Shown here one piece after another: positions 10,969 to 23,407 of a stretch of 64,000 nt of DNA; the stretch's first letter is position 1; every line of letters starts with the position of its first letter. The notes under the pieces were generated by a model that had not been told where the DNA came from, did not search any database, and was given only the letters and a program-made list of their open reading frames with translations. This stretch comes from Calendula officinalis (Eukaryota; Streptophyta; Magnoliopsida; Asterales; Asteraceae): NCBI GenBank assembly GCA_963853835.1, contig OY970825.1:40148908-40212907 (forward strand), in the 5' to 3' direction. The translations under genes and the position numbers were made by a program.

Positions 10969-11890
10969 TATTGGGTTTTCTATTACTCGTTTCACAAATA
11001 TCATTTGTCCTTCTCTTTTTACATACCATAAATTAATAGTCATTGACTGAATAATAAATATTTCCTTTTAGACACCAAACAAAATATTAATTGATTAGAT
11101 GAATCAAGTAACTAATCATATGAAAAGAGCAAATATTATTCATATGTACCAGACCATGTAATAATGTTTCTATGACATACCAATAAATCATGTAAAAATC
11201 TCTACTATATTAGATTTTTCCTTAAAACAATGTTATATGAATCGACATCCAAGTAACCAATTCTCTAACAAATAATTGTTGCCTTGTCAAGAGGAATTTC
11301 ACGTCATACGACAAAAGTATTAGTAACTCCAATGAAGAAGTAATCTCGATGGCGATTACATACCAAACGTGGTGTATCGAGAGGTTTTTACATGATGATT
11401 AAGACACGTTAACAGTCATTTTATTTTGTTTATGTAAATTTTATACTAAATTGCGTTTTCTTTTTTAGTATCGAGTACCACTGATAATTCATTATATGTT
11501 GTAATATCTATACTTATATATATATATCTATCTATTTCATACTACATTATGATGGATTTGATAATATCCTCAAATAGAAAAGTCCTAAAATTTTATACAA
11601 CACATATAACATCCTGACACCCGGCCAACTAGTTTTTATAAATATTTTATAAGTGATAAATATCTATTTGGACTTATGTGAAATCATTTGGTGAATTATT
11701 TAAATAGTGCGATACTTTAGCAATGGGGTTAAAATATAATTTTTACTGAAATATTTTATTGTTTATAAGAACTTTATATTTTTGGATTCACTTTTAATTT
11801 ATAATTCTGAATATGTGTTCGTTGCTTAAAACAAAGTTAGTTTGATATTTTATGAAAAAATTAACTGTAAACTAGATGCCTCGTAATCAG

Positions 11891-12270
11891 TGTTTTAAAA
11901 CCAGGGTTCGACTTGGCCGGTCCGACCGAAAAATGGAAATATGACGGCCGAATCAACTAGTTTAAAGTCCATTTATGAGCCGCTTCGAACTGGTCGGGTT
12001 AACTGTGAAGCTCGGTCGGACCGGCCGGTCGAATACGAGTTTTTCTAATTTTGGTAAATTTTTGTAATTTTTTATTGGAAAAATAGTTTTTGTTATTTTT
12101 TAGATTTTTATAATATTTGTTTTGTAATTCTTTAGGTTTTTTTTTGCATTTATATACCTTCTACATAACTAATTTAACATAAATATTCATTAGCAATGTA
12201 ATCCGGTTGAACCGGTTCGACTATTTTAAAAGCATCGCCCGTTCCGATTCAAAATCCGGGTTTTAAAACA
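11891..12270. mobile_element. MITE-like element with TTTTAAAACC ends
   Basis: TGTTTTAAAACCAGGGTTCG at the left mirrors CCGGGTTTTAAAACA at the right, with inverted GGCCGGTCCGACC-type sequence further in. About 380 bp. The flanks (TCGTAATCAG and TCGTTCGTAA) are similar but not a clean duplication. Confidence 0.5.
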
Positions 12271-12364
12271 TCGTTCGTAATGCACTGTTAAAAAGCTGAA
12301 AAAAGACAACTTTGCCCACCTCCTCCCTTTTCGACGGATTCGGTGAATATGGGGGGACTCCTCA

Positions 12365-14113
12365 TGTAACGACCGTGATTTTATGTTTTTTATTTTCGTA
12401 TATTTACTTCGGGATTTATACGAATTATATTATTTATGCTAATTTTCGTCTACCGTTGTGCTTTATCGAGTTTTGGTTGTTTGGGATGTGTATTAAGCAA
12501 AACGGGTCAAGTCTTGGAAGGAGCTAAGCTTGATAAATCGAAGAAGTGCAGGGATCCCGAGTTCGCGACACGAGCTTGAGCTCGCGATTGTGAGGATCCT
12601 GCAGAGAACTTGAATCTTGATCGTGAGGAGTTGGCGAACGCGAGGTCAGACGCGAAGCCAGGTTCGCGACGCGAGCGAGTCGTGAGGATGGTCGCGAGGT
12701 TTGGTTTGGACGGCTCGATGACGTCATAGCCGCGCAACTTCGCGGCGCAAAGATGCAGTTCGCGGCGCGAACTTCTAGCTGTGGGTTTAAAACGGGTTTT
12801 AGCCTAGGGTTTAGGCTCATTCACCCTACCACTAGTCCATCCGTTATTTTGAAGGAACTGAACGATTTTGAAGGTCTAGAGCTCAAATCTTCATCATCTT
12901 GGAGGATTTGAACATCAAGGGTAAGGATTCTTGATTATCTTGTTTATCTACCTTGATTGTAAGCTTTATTTGGGTAAAAATGGTGGTTTGTACAACCTAC
13001 CAGGTCATCTTTGGAGAAGATGACTAAACATGAGTGAAGAACACTCATTGTAAGCTTGTAAACATTGTGTACGAGTTGGAATTGGGAATTATTGATGGAA
13101 ATCTTGAACTAGGGTTTACGATTCCAGCAAGTTGGATGAATTTGGTGGTTAGGAATGTTGGTATGGATTGATTAGTGATTAGTTATGAATTTGGTGGTTA
13201 GGAATGTTGTTATGGATTGGAGGTACTTCTTTGATTAAGAAGTAAGCATTGTGTTGATTAACACAATTATGGGATAGCATTGCTAAGGTGAGTACATGAA
13301 TTTTCTGAGTACATAGTAAAGTGATTTTGATGGTTTAATCAAATAAACAAGTCTTTATTATATCAATGTTTTAATAAAGAAATGATTGAATTGTTATATG
13401 TATGAATCGAATTGTTTATTGAATTGTTTTGGTTACCACAAGTATGTTATGGAGTATTGACTCAATTATGTTGAAATAATTATGTGGTAGCTAAGTATCC
13501 TGGTTCCTAGATAACCCAACAATTGGAGGAGTTAGTAACACCTACTTGGGGCGGTACCACCCTGCGCAGGGGTAGCATGTCTAGTTTGAGATAACCCGGA
13601 AAGCGGGGGAGTTTGAGATAACCCGAAAATCGGGGAGCAAAGATAACCCGGAAACGGGGGAGTTTATCTAAGATAACCCATATCGGGGGAGTTGGTTTCA
13701 GGGAGGCCCGTTACGTATGTGTGGGCTTATGGCAAGTCTTAAGAGTATGATTGGCTATGTGCAATGTGATATTTATTTTAATATTATTTTACTGCAATTA
13801 TTCTAACCGGGTCTAAAACCCATGTTTCTCACGAGACAATTTTGTCTCACGTACTACATTTCTTTTTCGCTATGTACTCAGGTTCGGGGGCTAAGGATTA
13901 GATGGCCCGTAGTTTGCATCGGCAGTGATTAGCTCGGTGTACTTATTTAACTCTCTAGACTATGGTTTTGATATTATTGTAACACCATTTTTGGATACTC
14001 TGATACACTTTCCAAATGTTTTATTTCCTTTAGATTTTCAGGATATTTGGTTTGTAAGACTTACTTTTAAATATTAAAAAGTTTTAAATTATTTTGAAAA
14101 TTGAGGTGTTACA
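12365..14113 (+). mobile_element. Solo LTR of a Tekay-like gypsy element
   Basis: 1,749 bp from TGTAACGACC to GAGGTGTTACA, with an exact 5-bp target duplication CCTCA at 12360-12364 and 14114-14118. Its ends match the LTRs of the gypsy element at 15617. Inside are inverted GCGA-rich sequences (12600-12760) and a short tandem repeat of the form ATAACCCGGAAA-CGGGGGAG (13510-13690). No internal retrotransposon sequence remains, so it arose by LTR-LTR recombination. Confidence 0.92.
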
Positions 14114-15091
14114 CCTCATTCATTTCATTTTGTCTTGTTTCATCACTCTCTGTCTCTAACTTCTCTCTAAAAACCTTTTTCAAATACACATATTGTTCTT
14201 GGTGATCTTTGGGAAGTTCTTGCTCAAATCTTCTTGTTCTTGGCTTAAATTTTAAAATAGTATTAGTATTTACGTAAGCTTTTATTCTTTCATTTTTTTT
14301 CTTGAAGTTCTTGAAAACCTTGTCGAACTAGGATTTGAGTTTTGTAAGATTCTTGCTAGAATGTGATTGATAATGATCTATTTATGCTTATATGTGTTTA
14401 TAAGGTTGATTACATGAAAAATACTTGGTTGTTGTGTTGATATGTTGAGATCTTCTTAAAACCTCATTAATGGAGTGTTTGAGAAAAGATAGGTTTTACC
14501 CAAATGTTAAATCTTAAAGTTCATGGTTTATATTGCTAGTTTATATTAAAATAACATGTTAGATATGTTAGTTATGATTTATATCCAACTATTGTTTTAA
14601 TTGATGAAATGACTAGTTTTTTATAGTGCGTGGATGAAATTGTTAATTATATTGTTGTATGGGTTTTGAAGTTTATAATCTTATGTTAAAATTGAGTTTG
14701 GTCTTGTTGAAATGACTAATTATGTTGTGTTTGGAAGTGTCAAAATTAAAATATGCGGTTTTGACCCGTTTGGGTATATAAGTGAAAGTTTGCCTAATTA
14801 TGTTTTAATATAACTTGAATTGGAGTCTAGATGGAAATAGCATGAAAAATTACATAGTTATTGATTTGTAAGTTGTTGACATGTTGTAGACGTAAAATGT
14901 ATGATTGTTTTAGTACTCCTATTCTCATCGTTCGATGTCTTATATGCAAATTGGTCATTTGACGTAAATTGTGTAAGGTATATGATCATGGCATGAATGT
15001 GTGATAATACAAATAGTTAACTTCATTTTAGCTTAAGAATTAGTTGTGTGAGCGAAACAAACCCCACTACCTTCGACATCTAATTGTATCT

Positions 15092-15263
15092 ATTATACAA
15101 TTGTCATTCTTAAAATACTGTTCACAATCACTTGATTGGATAATTTTTATTTTTATTAATATTAATAAATTAAAAGTATTATACAATTGTCATTCTTAAA
15201 GTACTGTTCACAATCACTTGATTGGCCAATTTTTATTTTTATTAATATTAATAAATTAAAGGT
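15092..15263. repeat. Two tandem copies of an 86-bp unit
   Basis: 15092-15177 and 15178-15263 both run from ATTATACAATTGTCATTC to ATAAATTAAA, with a few changes. No coding content. Confidence 0.85.
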
Positions 15264-15616
15264 ATTATGGAATGAAAAGGTGGGATCTCTCAAGTCTCAC
15301 CGGTCAAAGTTCACCAAGCAATCTTAACCCCCTCCCACTATTTATATTAAATATTTATAAATAATGAAAATGTAAGGCTCTGGGATATGGGTACCACACC
15401 CCACACCAAATTTTCATGCCACCTCAACAACCACACCACCACCACAACACATCATCTCTAGGAAATACCCACCACACCACACCATTTTATTCCATTAAAT
15501 TTTAAAATGAAAATACCCACCACCCAATCACAAGCCACCATCAATCAAAAAGCAACCCCCACACCCCGTGGCCTCCCGTGGTCTGCATGCTTCCTCCACC
15601 ATGCCAACCCCCCACG
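15264..15616. other. CCACC-rich intergenic DNA
   Basis: A stretch rich in CCACACC and CCACCAC left of the gypsy element. It may be part of a non-autonomous transposon, but I cannot define ends. No gene seen. Confidence 0.4.
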
Positions 15617-17340
15617 TCTAACGACCCGAAATTGTAGATAAATAAATTTTATAAAAATATGATAAATAAGGATAAATCATTTAAAGAATGTAGGAATTGG
15701 TTTCGTGTCATTTGGACATCGTATGAGAATGTTATGGACAAAACCGTGTCGAAGCAAAGGTCGAAAAGTGCAGCCCGGGCTGCACAGCCAAGATAGCGGC
15801 GCTATCTTGGGATAGCGACGCGATTTTTGGCGATTTTCACAGAAACCCGAAATAGCGAAGTCTTGGATCGCGATTTTGGATCGCGGGCAGAAGATAGCGA
15901 CGCGATCTATAGATCACGGCGCGATTTTGCTGTCTGATCAGCATTAAAGTCGGGAAAAGCTCATTTAATGCATATCAAAACCCTAGTTTCTCTCCCAACG
16001 ACTTTATATACGTTTTTGAGTGGAAAACACCATTTGGAGCCGATTTCTTCATCAAATCTCGTGATTCTTCACTCCTTGTTGAAGATTAAAGGTAAATCTT
16101 CACTCCTCCATCTTTGTAGCTCAAGATCTATGGATCTTGAAGCTTAGGTTTGAAACCCTAGTTCTTGGGGTTATGGGTTATGGTGAAATAAATTATGCAT
16201 ACACTTAATAGTTGGTGTTTTAATAAGGGAAACAAGTGTATGGTTAAGATTGGTATGAATCTTAAGGGTTGGTTAAACATAGGGTTTGGTAAATCACCAA
16301 AATTGGGGGAATGAGATAGTAAGTGGTATCTAGAGATAAATGGATACATTATTAGTAGTACGTGATGTTGAACATCTTGTGATTGTTGTATTACGCTTTT
16401 GGTGAAGTCTTTGAAGGTTGATTGATTGTTGGAGCAAGGAAACAGGCGTAAAGAATACGGTTGGAGCATTTTATTGCCAAGGTGAGTATGTGTGGACTTT
16501 ACTGAGTACATAGCCATGAAAATACCTTTTATTACATATGTCGAGTCTATTTGATGTTTGTGTAGAAATTAGTATATAGAGTTAGTTATATATTGTTGAA
16601 TATAGTTGACTAACTTGTTTGATGATCAATGTGATAGCCAAGGGCTTTGATTGAAATAACTGTTGAGTTATAGTAAGAATGAGATGATTGCGATGATGCG
16701 GGGGATCCCCGGTCATGAGGATATGGAATGGGGAGCATTTGGGCGGATCCCCATCGGCCCATTCCATGATAGTAATCTTGCTAACTGGAAGTAATCCGGC
16801 GAGTAAGGCAGGTATAGGTAGATTGGGCGATTCCCTCTTGCCTTTACCTTGAAACTTATTAATGCGGGGGATCCCCGGTTAATAAGTTAATGTGGTTCTA
16901 GTTAGTTCAGGGGCAACCCAATAACTATATATGATTGCTAGGAAAGCAAGGATTTAGAGTCACAATAGGGTGACTAGAAAGATGAACGAACTACTTGAGT
17001 GTTTGTGTATATGTCTTATGATTTTTATTATTATCGGGTCTAAACCCATGTAGCTCACGAGACGTTTTTGTCTCACGTACTCCTTGTTGTTTTTGCTATG
17101 TACTCAGGTTCGGGATCGAGGATTTAGGTACGCATGGATAGAGATGCGGGGCCTAGAGTAGAAGAACATTAGATTAGATTTATGCTTAGCTTTGGTTTTT
17201 ATCTATTTTGTAACACCAACTTTATACACTGATTTTCATACCAAAGGTTTTTGTAAATCCATATTTTTGGAACGGTTTTTCAATTTATGAAAATGATGTA
17301 TTTTGGGCAAATGTTTTGTATTAAAAATTGAGGTGTTACA
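15617..17340 (+). repeat. 5' LTR of the gypsy element
   Basis: 1,724 bp, ending GAGGTGTTACA. The first bases read TCTAACGACCC, where the 3' copy has TGTAACGACCC. It contains inverted GATCGCG/CGCGATC-type sequences (15790-15930) that could form a hairpin, and GGGGGATCCCC repeats (16700-16880). Confidence 0.93.
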
Positions 17341-17342
17341 AC

Positions 17343-17354
17343 TTGGTATCAGAG
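17343..17354 (+). other. Primer-binding site of the gypsy element
   Basis: TTGGTATCAGAG starts two bases after the 5' LTR and matches the 3' end complement of initiator-methionine tRNA, the usual primer for this lineage. Confidence 0.9.
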
Positions 17355-17590
17355 CTATAGTTTAAGTGAACTAGGTTGGATGACCATCCTAGTCTTAGAC
17401 TGTAGCATTAGGAATATAAGATTCCTTGAGTTTATAGGTTGACCTTGAGACTTTATGTTAAGTTTAGGGTTGAACCTAGGGGGACCTATGAAATTTGATA
17501 TGATTATGGATATCGAGTCTTATGCGACTAATGGATTGTACATGAAGTACTAAATGTTTAATGTCTTTTGTATAGTCTTGATCGAAAGAA

Positions 17591-18885
17591 ATGGTGACCA
17601 CGCGTAGAAGTGGTAAAGCCCCGGGAGGCCGGGAGGAGGAGATACCTCATGTTGAGATGGTGGTTAAACAAGAGAGTCAACCGTCGATGCATCGGGTTGA
17701 TGAATCAGAAGTTGGAGCTAATAAGACTCCGGTAACCATGGCGGATCTCCAAACTTTTCTTGATCAAATCAAGGGAACGGTGGCCGATGAAGTGCACCGT
17801 ATTATTGGGGAACGGGAGAGGTCGGGTGGAGACTGTGAGTCCGAGGCTAAATCGGATGAGAGAACCGGGGGTAGTGGCACCGGTGAAGGGAAGTCCTCCA
17901 CGGGTGGCCAAAGTGATGCTAGGGCTAGGCCTGATGTTAAAGAGGGTTGTTCGTTTAAATCCTTCATGGCTTGTAAGCCAAATATGTATACGTGTAGTTC
18001 GGACCCGAAGGTAACTATGAGGTGGATCCGAGAGACCGAGCGGGTCATCGGAAGTAGCAAGTGCAAGAAGGCCGATATGGTGACGTATGCGTCACAACTA
18101 TTGAAAGAAGATGCCATGGTTTGGTGGGATATTGTGTATGAGACCCTCGGGAGGGAGGTGGTCGAGTTGATGACATGGTATGAATTCATCACGAGATTGA
18201 AAAAGAAGTTTTGTCCCAAAAGGGATTTGGAAAAGATGCACGAGAAGTTCGTGACCCTTAAGAAGGGTGATATGTCAATCGAGGAGTACTCGAGGGAGTT
18301 CACGAGGTTGCTCCCGTTTGTTGCTAAAACCTACTCGGATGAGAGGTTGTGGGTGGTCCGGTATGCTAGCGGGTTACCGTGGGACTACCAATTGGAGGTT
18401 AAGAGGGTGGTCACACTTGATGAGGCCTTTAGTGCCGCCCGGGGTGTTGAGGAAGTGAATGAGGCACGAGTTGCCGAGAGGGCCCATGTGGGCGAGAAAA
18501 GGAAAGCCGAGAGCGGCTCTAGTTCGTTCAAGAAAGGGAAGTTCACATCGAGCTTCTCTAAACAAGGAAGTGTTGGCTCGTGCAAGAAGTGCGGGAAAAA
18601 TCATGCCGGCGTGTGCCGAGGAGAGTCGAAAACTTGCTTCAATTGTGGGAAGTCGGGGCACATGGCCCGAGAATGCAAGTCTAAATCATTGGCCGAGGTT
18701 GAATGTTTCTCGTGCCACGAGAAGGGGCACTATAACAATGTGTGCCCGAAGAAGGGAACCGAGTCGATGGTATCCACGGCTCAAAAGAAAGTGGAGCCGA
18801 CTAAGGTGAAGGGGCGATCCTTCCAACTCACTCGGGAGGAGGCGAAGGAGGCACACGATGTGGTGTCAGGTATTTTTACATTAAC
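17591..18885 (+). pseudogene. Gypsy gag with zinc knuckles
   Basis: Starts at the ATG at 17591 (MVTTRRSGKAPGG). A capsid-like retrotrans_gag region follows (WWDIVYETLGREVVELMTWYEF ... FCPKRDL), and then three cysteine clusters, of which CFNCGKSGHMARECK and CFSCHEKGHYNNVCPK fit CCHC knuckles that bind element RNA. In Tekay elements gag and pol share one frame. Here a frameshift at about 18870-18890 separates them, and the gag frame then runs through meaningless codons to 18961. Otherwise it is uninterrupted. Confidence 0.92.
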
Positions 18886-18888
18886 TCC

Positions 18889-21800
18889 TTGCCAACTCAT
18901 ATATTATTTGATTCGGGTTCCAATTATTCGTTTATGTCTTATGAGTTCGGTTGTAAGCTGAATGTGCCGTCCGAGAAGTTAGATGAAATATATGAAATGG
19001 AGGTAGCCGACGGGAAAACTTCCATGGTTGAAAGTATTTATAGAAATTGTGAGATAGAAATAGACGGTAGAAAATTTAAGGTTGATTTATTGCCCATGGG
19101 TATAAAAGCGTTCGATGTGGTGATCGGTATGGATTGGTTGGGTATGCACCAAGCCAATATTTTGTGTGGTAAGAAAATAGTGTCGATTAAGACACCCGAG
19201 AACGAGAAGGTGTATGTGTATGGGGAAAAACGACATCACATGCCTAATGTGATCACCGCCATTAAGGCGAGGAAAAGTATATCGAAAGGTTGTGCATCGT
19301 TTATTGCATATGTATTAGATGGCCGAAAAGAAAAGAAGTCGATGGATAATGTCAAGATTATTTTGGATTTCCCCGAAGTATTTCCCGATGACTTGCCCGG
19401 TTTGCCACCGGAGAGACAAGTCGAGTTTAAGATTGATTTAGTTCTGGGGGCGACGCTGATTGCTCGTGCTCCGTATCGTTTAGCTCCCACCAAGATGCGG
19501 GAATTGATGACTCAATTGCAAGACTTGTTAGATAAAGGTTTTATTCGTCCAAGTTCGTCACCGTGGGGTGCACCGGTATTATTTGTCAAGAAGAAAGATG
19601 GTTCGATGAGAATGTGTATCGACTACCGTGAATTGAATAAGGTAACTATAAAGAACCGTTACCCGTTGCCAAGAATTGACGACTTATTCGACCAATTGCA
19701 AGGTGCTAGTTATTTCTCGAAGATTGATTTGAGGTCGGGTTATCACCAAGTTCGGGTGAAAGAAGGCGACACCGAGAAGACGACTTTTCGTACGCGTTAT
19801 GGTCATTATGAATTCCTAGTGATGCCGTTTGGTCTTACAAATGCGCCGGCTATTTTTATGGATTTAATGAATCGGGTTTGTACACCGTTTCTTGATAAGT
19901 TTTTGATCGTTTTCATTGATGATATTTTGATTTATTCGAAAACCGAGGAAGAACACGAAGGTTATTTGAGGCTTGTGTTAGATGTGTTAAAACGGGAAAA
20001 GTTGTATGCCAAATTCTCGAAGTGTGAATTTTGGTTGCGGGAAGTACAATTCTTAGGTCACGTGGTGACATGTGATGGTATCAAAGTTGACCCGTCCAAG
20101 ATTGAAGCGGTGTCAAATTGGGAGCCTCCGAGGACTCCTACCGAGGTTAGAAGTTTCCTTGGATTAGCCGGTTATTACCGAAGATTTATACAAGACTTCT
20201 CGAGAATCGCGATTCCACTAACAAAGTTAACGAGAAAAAGTGAGAAGTTTGTGTGGGAGAAGAAGCAAGAAGAGGCGTTTAAATTGCTGAAGGAAAAGTT
20301 ATGTAACGCGCCGATTCTTACATTACCGGATGGTATGGAAGATTTTGTGGTTTATAGTGATGCTTCGAATCAAGGGCTCGGTTGTGTGTTGATGCAAAGA
20401 GGTAAAGTGATCGCGTATGCGTCGCGACAATTGAAGAATGCAGAATTGAGGTACACGACACACGACTTGGAGTTAGAGGCGATTATATTTGCCTTGAAGT
20501 TGTGGAGACATTATTTGTATGGTACTCGGTGTACATTGTACACGGATCATAAAAGCCTACAATACGTGTTTACTCAAAAGGATCTTAATATGCGACAAAG
20601 AAGATGGATCGAGTTGATCGCCGACTATGATTGTGAAATTGTGTATCATGCGGGAAAAGCCAATGCAGTAGCCGACGCCTTGAGCCGAAAAGTTTATGAG
20701 AACCCGAACCGAGGAATATTAACGCGTATAGAAGTCGTCTCGAGTATTATCGAAAGAATCAAGAATGCCCGACGAGAGGTTATGGGAAAAGACGAGTTGA
20801 GGCGAGAACGGTTAGGTAAGAACCAACGTTTCCTCGAAAATGCACAAGGGTTGAAAACCGCAGGCGGTCGTATTTGGGTTCCTAAGTTCGGCGGTATCCG
20901 AAAAGAATTGTTGAATGATGTGCACAAGTCAAAGTATTCGATTCACCTGGGAAGTACAAAGACGTACCAAGATTTGAAACGGGTATATTGGTGGCTCGGA
21001 ATGAAGGCGAGAGTAGCCAAGTACATCTCGAAGTGTGCCACGTGTGCACAAGTGAAAGCCGAGCATCAAGTACCGTATGGGGTAGCTCAATCATTGTTAG
21101 TACCGGCCGGAAAGTGAGAAGATATAACTATGGATTTCATAGTAGGTTTGCCGAAGACGAGTAAGGGTCACAATGCCATTTGGGTCATAGTTGACCGGTT
21201 GACCAAGAGTGCGTTATTTTTAGCCATTCAGGAAACGTTGCCACTTGAGAAATTGGCTAAGTTGTATGTTGATGAGGTGGTTCGACTCCACGGTGTTCCG
21301 TTATCGATTGTATCCGATAGAGACGCAAGTTTTACCTTGAGATTTTGGCGGTCTTTACAAGAGGAGTTGGGTACAAAGTTGCGATGGAGCACGGCTTATC
21401 ACCCGCAAACCGACGGTCAAAGTGAAAGAACAATTCAAACGGTCGAAGATATGTTGAGATCGTGTGTGTTAGATTTCGGTGGTAAATGGGATGAACACTT
21501 ACCGTTGGTCGAGTTCTCGTATAATAATAGTTATCACTCGACTATTAAGATGCCGCCTTATGAGGCGTTATATGGAAGAAAATGTAGAACTCCATCTTGT
21601 TGGTCAGAAGCGGTTGAGACGAAACTTATGGGTCCCGAGATTGTAAAAGTGACGAATGAGAAAATTGGTATAATACAAGCCAACATGAAAGCCGCCCAAG
21701 ATAGACAACGAAGTTATTCGGGTTTGAAGAAAAGACCATATGACTTGGATGTCGGTGATATGGTAATGTTGAAAGTATCACCTTGGAAAGGTGTAATGCG

Positions 21801-22200
21801 GTTTGGAAAGAAAGGGAAATTAAGTCCAAGATATGTTGGACCGTTTAAGATATTGAAACGGGTCGGGCTTCAAGCATTTAAGTTGGAACTTCCACCCGAG
21901 CTTCAAGGTGTGCATGACACCTTTCACGTGAGTTACTTGAAGAAGTTCATCGGGGAAGTTGAAAATATTATTCCATTGCAAGAGTGGCGGGTCGATGGCC
22001 CGAACCGGTTGATTGAGGAACCCGAAGCTATACTAGAGACCAAAACGGAGAAGCTTCAAAATAAAGAGATCGAGTTGGTATTGGTCAAGTGGAAGCATTC
22101 ACTTGGGCCAAATTTGACTTGGGAAGTCAAGGACGAGATTCGGAAGAGATACCCGGATTTCGTGAACTATGATGAGATTCCGAGGATGGAATCTTCTTAA
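18889..22200 (+). pseudogene. Gypsy pol (protease, RT, RNase H, integrase, chromodomain) with one nonsense codon
   Basis: The domains run in order. Protease has LFDSGSNYSF near 18905. Reverse transcriptase has KKDGSMRMCIDYRELN, FSKIDLRSGYHQ and the catalytic FIDDILIYS near 19915. RNase H has VVYSDASNQGLGC near 20350 and TDHKSLQYVF. Integrase has a zinc region (HLG...CATCAQVK) near 20945-21060 and the catalytic core MDFIVGLPKT, VSDRDASFT and TDGQSERTIQ. A chromodomain-like tail (LVLVKWKHSLGPNLTWE) near 22080 would target heterochromatin. A single TGA at 21115-21117 lies where a TGG tryptophan codon is expected between the integrase zinc and catalytic parts; the frame resumes unchanged. There is no ATG start because pol is expected to be read on from gag. 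Confidence 0.94.
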
Positions 22201-22212
22201 GGGGTAAATAGT

Positions 22213-23097
22213 TGTAACGACCCGAAATTGTAAATAAATAAATTTTATAAAAATATGATAAATAAGGATAAATCATTTAAAGAATGTAGGAATTGGTTTC
22301 GTGTCATTTGGACATCGTATGAGAAAGTTATGGACAAAACCGTGTCGAAGCAAAGGTCGAAAAGTGCAGCCTGGGCTGCACAGCCCAAGATAGCGGCGCT
22401 ATCTTGGGATATCGACGCGATTTTTGGCGATTTTCACAAAAACCCGAAATAGCGTAGTCTTGGATCGCGATTTTGGATCGCGGGCAGAAGATAGCGACGC
22501 GATCTATAGATCACGGCGCGATTTTAGTGTCTGATCAGCATTAAAGTCGGGAAAAGCTCATTTAATGCATATCAAAACCCTAGTTTCTCTCCCAACGACT
22601 TTATATACGTTTTTGAGTGGAAAACTCCATTTGGAGCCGATTTCTTCATCAAATCTCTTGATTGTTCACTCCTAGTTGAAGATTAAAGGTAAATCTTCAC
22701 TCCTCCATCTTTGTAGCTCAAGATCTATGGATCTTGAAGCTTGGGTTTGAAACCCTAGTTCTTGGGGTTATGGGTTATGGTGAAATAAATTATGTATACA
22801 CTTAATAGATGGTGTTTTAACAAGGGAAACAAGTGTATGGTTAAGATTGGTATGAATCTTAAGGATTGGTTAAACATAGGGTTTGGTAAATCACCAAAAT
22901 TGGGGAAATGAGATAGTAAGTGGTATCTAGAGATAAATGGATACATTATTAGTAGTATGTGATGTTGAACATCTTGTGATTGTTGTATTAGGCTTTTGGT
23001 GAAGTCTTTGAAGGTTGATTGATTGTTGGAGCAAGGAAACCGGCGGAAAGAATACGGTTGGAGCATTTTATTGCTAAGGTGAGTACGTGTGGACTTT
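22213..23097 (+). repeat. 3' LTR of the gypsy element, truncated
   Basis: Matches the first 885 bases of the 5' LTR (through GTGTGGACTTT), then switches to unrelated DNA shared with 43744 onward. The missing half includes the expected end GGTGTTACA. Confidence 0.92.
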
Positions 23098-23407
23098 TTC
23101 TATCATACATGTGATTCACTAAAAAAAGGGGTTCCAAAATACAGACGAGCATATTATTTCGAATCACATGTGTTTCAAGTAACAACCACCATCGCTGGTC
23201 ACCGCCACCGACCACCGTCGGCCGCCGCCGACCACCGCCGATCGTCGTCGTCCACCGTTGCCGGTGGTGGTGTATTGATGTATTGAATCACATGTGTTGG
23301 TAGTGGTGGTGGTGGTTTGAATGTTGATCTTGACATTTGACTTTTTCTTGATCCAAGGGCCAATAATTGTCCCTTAAGACTTGATAAAATTATTGGACTA
23401 CCTAGAA

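Larger units (their letters stand above)
9926..11606. other. AT-rich intergenic DNA distal to P450 A
   Basis: No supportable gene. It holds the block at 10185-10750 shared with the flank of copy C, a GGTGGT-rich low-complexity stretch (10585-10745), a tRNA-like SINE candidate (10896-10968), and TA-rich DNA near 11510-11540. Confidence 0.6.
11607..15055 (+). repeat. Decayed LTR fragment, split by later insertions
   Basis: The start (ATAACATCCTGACACCCGGCC) matches the start of the LTRs at 32255 and 38393. Later parts (CTCTCTAAAAACC near 14164, GGTTTTGACCCGTTTGGG near 14757) match the same LTR family in order. It is interrupted by the MITE at 11891 and the solo LTR at 12365. The end point is approximate. 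No coding frame. Confidence 0.65.
15617..23097 (+). mobile_element. Ty3/gypsy chromovirus (Tekay-like), 3' LTR truncated
   Basis: The order is 5' LTR, primer-binding site, gag, protease, reverse transcriptase, RNase H, integrase, chromodomain-like tail, 3' LTR. The 3' LTR breaks off after 885 bases, exactly where the duplicated P450 B block begins, so the element lost its end in a rearrangement and no target duplication can be checked. Coding damage is light: one frameshift between gag and pol and one nonsense codon in pol. Confidence 0.95.
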
